41,790 nt of DNA from Candidatus Heimdallarchaeota archaeon (GTDB taxonomy: Archaea; Asgardarchaeota; Heimdallarchaeia; Heimdallarchaeales; Heimdallarchaeaceae): positions 1-41,790 of the forward strand of contig JAGXNV010000004.1 of NCBI GenBank assembly GCA_019894795.1, given 5' to 3'. The notes beneath the pieces were generated by a model. It saw only the letters and a list, made by a program, of their open reading frames with translations, had not been told where the DNA came from and did not search any database. This document shows positions 37,422-41,790 of this stretch, one piece after another (within the stretch, counting starts at the first letter, position 1; each line of letters opens with the position of its first letter). Position numbers and translations under genes: made by a program.

Positions 37422-40092
37422 CTAAATATTTATCAGCTCTATTAAACGTTTTGCGCAGATCATAGTAGACTATGATTATGTTTAAAGTAATTGAAATAAT
37501 AATAAAACAAATTAAAAATATAAATGATGAAAGTGAAAAAACAGTGGAGATACTACTTACGTTGCTTGAACGAGTTAGAAGCCCAATTAATCCCGAGGAA
37601 AATATGAACATAAAAGGAATACTTACTACCGCTAGTACAAGAATCCGAGTGGAGACGGACAGACTGAAACTTAAGAACAAATGCTTGGGATTAATTCCTT
37701 TTGAAAAAAGTTGGAAAAGAGAGAGTTTCCTTTGATAAAAGATGAGATTGATCAGCTGAATATAGAAGAGTTCCAACATAAGAAAAGAAATTATGAGCTC
37801 TAACAGTATCAGTTGTTGAAAATGGATATAAGGAACAGGATACATTGAGTTAATAGCTTCAGGATCGTTAAGGAGTTTAATTTCAACAAAAGGAAAGAGG
37901 GTAGAAATAATCAGCTTAGAATCATCAATTAGTTCTTGATTATTTATTTTTATACAAACAGTATTAATCTTTTCTTTATTAAAAACTACAGCACTCCCTG
38001 GTTCTAGTTCTAGCATTCCAAACACCCATAGATCACTTAAAGTGCTTAAATAGGGTAATAACTCAATCACTGAGGAAATGGAATAGCTGATAGAAGTTAC
38101 ATTGCTAGTGGAGAGGATTAACTCGTCATTTGAAGGAGGGTAAAAAACTACTGTGTCATTAAATGAAAGGTCAAGTGATTCGCTTAAACTCTCTGATATT
38201 ATAATCTTAGACGAATTTTGTTCTAAAATTCTTACATTTTCTAATACTCTCTCATCAACATTTGAGAAAGGTTTTCCTTCAATCCATGAGTATTCTATGA
38301 AATCAGCATACTGATTTGGAAAACTGAAGAAGTAGGTAATGTTTGCAAGTGTTGTCCATTTCATCAGTGGTAGTAATTGTTCTTGAGAGAAATTATCTTG
38401 CAGAAATTCCAAGACTTCCGGTGTTATATTTTCTAAAACCATATCTCCACAAAGAGAATTATAGTGTTGTTCATGAACATAGTATTTGTAACTATCTGCT
38501 GCTATAAGAATTGACGGTGCAACAAGAAACAATAGCAATAATGATGTATATTCGAAGTTTTTGTAGGAATTGCCCCTCTTGAATAATTTATAGAAGATCA
38601 TTCCTGTATCCTTGAAAATTCTTCTTCCCATTCTTACTAGAGCAAAATGGGAGAAAAAAGTCATAATGTATCCAAGGAGCTTCTCTAAGGATGAATGAAA
38701 CATCATCACCCCAGTTATTCCGCACACTAGATAGATCCATGAAAGTATTGATTCATTGAATGAAAAAACTAGATGCAATAAGAAGAATACTAAACAAACT
38801 ATACCAAAAATCACCCCTTTAAACAAGAATTTAATTAAATCATGTTTCCACCCAATTCTTCTAGAAATAGCTTCCAAAGAATCTTCTCTTTTAACGTAGA
38901 ACTTCTTAAGTTCAGAGCGAAAGGTTATAAGTTGAAATGTGAGATTAAACAGAATCCAGCAACATAGGAGAATGCTTGATAAATAAAAGATTGAGAAGGA
39001 ATCAAACGTGAAAATGAAGGAGATTAACGTAATCAAAATAAGTCCGATGATAGCCAAGAGGATATTGAAAACAAAGAATATTCTGGAAAATAAGGAATAA
39101 ACCTTGGATTGTGGATATCCTTTTTCATCCAATTTTTCTATAAATTGTTCGAAATAACCAAACGTTAGATCTTTAGATTGGTAGATAACAATAACAAGCA
39201 AAAGAAACAAAGGTATAGTTACCAAACCATAGAAAACCAAATCTGCTTTTAGCATAGAAACTAGTGCACTAATTCGATTAAGAAAATCTGCTGTAGACCA
39301 AGAAATAATAGGCTGGTCGATAAAAGTTCCCTCATATGTTGTATTAAGTAGTAACTGTGTAGAAGTGATGAAACTATCTAATTTCGCTTTCACATCAAAA
39401 GAGTTTTTGAAATCATAGCTGAAAAGACATCCAAACAGATACAATACTTGCATATTAATTTCAGACAGTGTCAGATTATTCAAATATTCATTGAGATGAG
39501 TAGGATTTAAAAAGATAAAATTCTGCAATGCGGGATTATATAGCTCAGCGCTAACAAATTCAGGTAGTTGTGTAATCTCTTTTCCAATTGGTAATAATAA
39601 ATTACTCTGCTGAATTTCCTCCTCCTCAGTCAAAGCTATTGTTGTTAAATTGAGAGAAAAGCCTTCTGTAATGTTGTTTTCGGAAAACAAAGTTCCATAA
39701 ACATATGTTTCATTATATGGAACAGAAATAATGTCATCTGTGAAAATTATTATCGTTGAAGAATAAATATTTGTGGAGTTTATTTCTAAACTAGAGTTTA
39801 GATGTGTTATGGGAAATGCTATTCCCCCCCTCAACTTATCTATATCCCCATTATTATGAGACCACACCTCCTCTTCCCATAATGAAAGTAATGAAATTTC
39901 TTCATTGTTTGATAGAGAAATATAACCAGAAATATCACTAGAGACATTTTTAGAAGCAAAAACTGAAAGTCTAGTTTTGTTGCTTGCTCCCACAATTAAT
40001 ACAAGGAAAATGAGAAAAAGCAGAAAAATAAGCTGAGGAAGTTGACTTAGAAGGAACTTCTTATTTTTCTTAATAAAACTAATTACAAACAT
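37405..40092 (-). CDS. FtsX/MacB-like ABC permease, 895 aa
   Basis: Multiple TM segments with a large extracytoplasmic domain; overlaps the ATPase ORF by 17 nt. Confidence 0.8.
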   Translation of the reverse strand: MFVISFIKKNKKFLLSQLPQLIFLLFLIFLVLIVGASNKTRLSVFASKNVSSDISGYISLSNNEEISLLSLWEEEVWSHNNGDIDKLRGGIAFPITHLNSSLEINSTNIYSSTIIIFTDDIISVPYNETYVYGTLFSENNITEGFSLNLTTIALTEEEEIQQSNLLLPIGKEITQLPEFVSAELYNPALQNFIFLNPTHLNEYLNNLTLSEINMQVLYLFGCLFSYDFKNSFDVKAKLDSFITSTQLLLNTTYEGTFIDQPIISWSTADFLNRISALVSMLKADLVFYGLVTIPLFLLLVIVIYQSKDLTFGYFEQFIEKLDEKGYPQSKVYSLFSRIFFVFNILLAIIGLILITLISFIFTFDSFSIFYLSSILLCCWILFNLTFQLITFRSELKKFYVKREDSLEAISRRIGWKHDLIKFLFKGVIFGIVCLVFFLLHLVFSFNESILSWIYLVCGITGVMMFHSSLEKLLGYIMTFFSHFALVRMGRRIFKDTGMIFYKLFKRGNSYKNFEYTSLLLLFLVAPSILIAADSYKYYVHEQHYNSLCGDMVLENITPEVLEFLQDNFSQEQLLPLMKWTTLANITYFFSFPNQYADFIEYSWIEGKPFSNVDERVLENVRILEQNSSKIIISESLSESLDLSFNDTVVFYPPSNDELILSTSNVTSISYSISSVIELLPYLSTLSDLWVFGMLELEPGSAVVFNKEKINTVCIKINNQELIDDSKLIISTLFPFVEIKLLNDPEAINSMYPVPYIHFQQLILLELIISFLMLELFYIQLINLIFYQRKLSLFQLFSKGINPKHLFLSFSLSVSTRILVLAVVSIPFMFIFSSGLIGLLTRSSNVSSISTVFSLSSFIFLICFIIISITLNIIIVYYDLRKTFNRADKYLGELHE

Positions 40093-40098
40093 ATTTTT

Positions 40099-41790
40099 TC
40101 ACCCTATTTGTTTTTCTTCATTGCTAAGAATTAAAGTACTTACCATTTTTGTTCTATACGAAGGCAATCTACTAACAATTAAAATAAGAAAAATTGGAAT
40201 CAGAAGCACTGAAATTAAGGAGCCAATTAGAGCAATAATTGAACTGATTTCAAAATGTATTGCTTGATATTGACCAAGAAGAATTTTAGGTAAAGTCCAC
40301 TTCAACACGCCTAAAAGAGAAAAAGCAATAAAGCTGCCTAAAAATGAATAATTGAACCAAAATATGAAATACTGTGCAAAAACATTTCTTAGCGAACTTC
40401 TATAACTGAAGCCTCTTGAATATAGTTTTGCAATAGTTTGAAGATTTGAAAGGAACAGTTCAAGAATAACAGGAATTGAGATCAGTAAAATTACTAATGC
40501 AGCAGTACTTTCCAAGAAGAGAAGATAGTTTACTAAATATGATTCGCCAATTTGTGTGGTTACCGTTATTGCATCTTGTGGGATATTATACTCGTAATAC
40601 ATTATTTCCCGAAAAGAATTTATTTGGTTTGTATCCTTGAAATTCATATAGATATATTTTGCATATGTTAGATTAAGATTAGAATCAATCATTTGCAAGG
40701 GTATCATGATATGCTGATTCAAACCACTACGAGGATTTGTTGCATCGAATCGAGCAACATCAATGATCGACCCATTCTGAACATAATTCTTATTTCCCAT
40801 GAGAATACCCAATATAACAGCTTCATCTCTCATTATTCCATATTTTGCAAAACTTTCCATATCAATTACACATGAAGTTGGATCTTCTTGCATTCTTTGA
40901 AAAACTTCTTCTGTGGTTTGAAATTCGAAGATATTTACGTCTAATCCCTCTTCTAAGAAAGAAGGAAGTGTTATTGGGTCTATAATTTTTACTGTTATAT
41001 CTATTGTCTTATCTTCAGTGACTATTATTCCTTGCGCATGAAAAATGCTTGTATACACTTCAATTTCAGATCTATCTAGTAGTGTTCGGATATTTTCTTC
41101 AAATTCAGGAAGATGATTAGCCCTATCTACCCTAAGAACCATATCTGGCATGCTAATAGATCCAACACTATTTTGTTCTTCAACAATTGTTGAACCTACA
41201 AAAATCCATGTAAAACTTACACCAAAGAACAGAATGAAAATCAGAAAACCTATTTTTTTATTTTTATATATACTTCTTTTGAAAATCTTCTGATATACTC
41301 TCAGTTTCTCATTATTTTTTCTCCTTCCAAGAAACAGAACATTTCCAAACTGGAGTAAACGGTTTAATACTATTATCACCATAATTGTCAGCGAGACTAT
41401 TACTAAAATTAATCCTGAAAGAGCAACAAAAACTCCCATATAATCTTCTTTTTGACCCTCAAAAGAAACAAACAGAAGTGAAAATGTATTGAAGTTAAAC
41501 ACTTTCTGTAACCAATACAAAAGCGGAACATAATTCAACAACAAAATACCTGTGACAAACACTACTCCAGCTATCCCTAGATATTTCTTTCTAACTTTTG
41601 GTTTTTTGAGGATAAAATCAATAATTTGCTTAAAGTCTCCTTTTTCTGCACTTATTAGTGATGTTTTTTCTATATCAGGAAAACATGTTTTATATATTTC
41701 TTGTATCTGTAGAATGAACGCTAGAAGAATTAATAATATATGAAGACTAAATAAAAGCCAAAAAGTTAAATCAATTATCAATCCTAGAAC
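40099..41790 (-). CDS. Second FtsX-like ABC permease, N-terminus beyond window
   Basis: Open frame runs through 41790 without a stop (VLGLIIDLTFW...); FtsX-like C-terminal TM cluster; 6-nt gap to the next permease. Confidence 0.78.
   Translation of the reverse strand, partial: VLGLIIDLTFWLLFSLHILLILLAFILQIQEIYKTCFPDIEKTSLISAEKGDFKQIIDFILKKPKVRKKYLGIAGVVFVTGILLLNYVPLLYWLQKVFNFNTFSLLFVSFEGQKEDYMGVFVALSGLILVIVSLTIMVIIVLNRLLQFGNVLFLGRRKNNEKLRVYQKIFKRSIYKNKKIGFLIFILFFGVSFTWIFVGSTIVEEQNSVGSISMPDMVLRVDRANHLPEFEENIRTLLDRSEIEVYTSIFHAQGIIVTEDKTIDITVKIIDPITLPSFLEEGLDVNIFEFQTTEEVFQRMQEDPTSCVIDMESFAKYGIMRDEAVILGILMGNKNYVQNGSIIDVARFDATNPRSGLNQHIMIPLQMIDSNLNLTYAKYIYMNFKDTNQINSFREIMYYEYNIPQDAITVTTQIGESYLVNYLLFLESTAALVILLISIPVILELFLSNLQTIAKLYSRGFSYRSSLRNVFAQYFIFWFNYSFLGSFIAFSLLGVLKWTLPKILLGQYQAIHFEISSIIALIGSLISVLLIPIFLILIVSRLPSYRTKMVSTLILSNEEKQIG

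Noticed and set aside
1-41790. CRISPR array or complete transposon
   Set aside because: No regularly spaced identical repeats of 24-40 bp and no transposase ORF seen; the only strong tandem repeat is coding (dnaG).

Overview
This is a low-GC archaeal chromosome segment. The archaeal assignment rests on ArcS + RaSEA (archaeosine synthesis), aEF-1beta, archaeal DnaG, L40e, Pth2, TruD, Hjc, pelota, archaeal-type TyrRS, a TFB-type zinc ribbon and an archaeal-type SRP RNA. An Asgard-like lineage is plausible, but I did not establish it. Most of the window is informational and housekeeping genes separated by unassigned genes. Three things are absent from the supplied ORF track: an SRP RNA gene (about 34545-34882, minus), ribosomal protein L40e (22067-22225, TTG start) and a 47-aa stand-alone TFIIB-type zinc ribbon (36320-36463, minus). 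A tRNA-Val(CAC) lies at 17721-17792 (minus), next to an unassigned, strongly structured RNA-like region (about 17868-18100). The best candidates for undescribed biology are: (1) a four-gene operon at 14.2-16.7 kb made of two small charged coiled-coil proteins, a coiled-coil/proline-rich/ArsR-type winged-helix protein and an orphan; (2) a minus-strand operon pairing two large FtsX-type permeases and an ATPase with a small membrane protein and the zinc-ribbon microprotein, followed by an HNH-like protein with an inserted zinc ribbon and a B-box-like tail; (3) a two-copy family of decayed ~80-aa genes at both ends of the window; (4) the unassigned structured RNA locus. All family calls come from reading motifs by eye; no database search was run.
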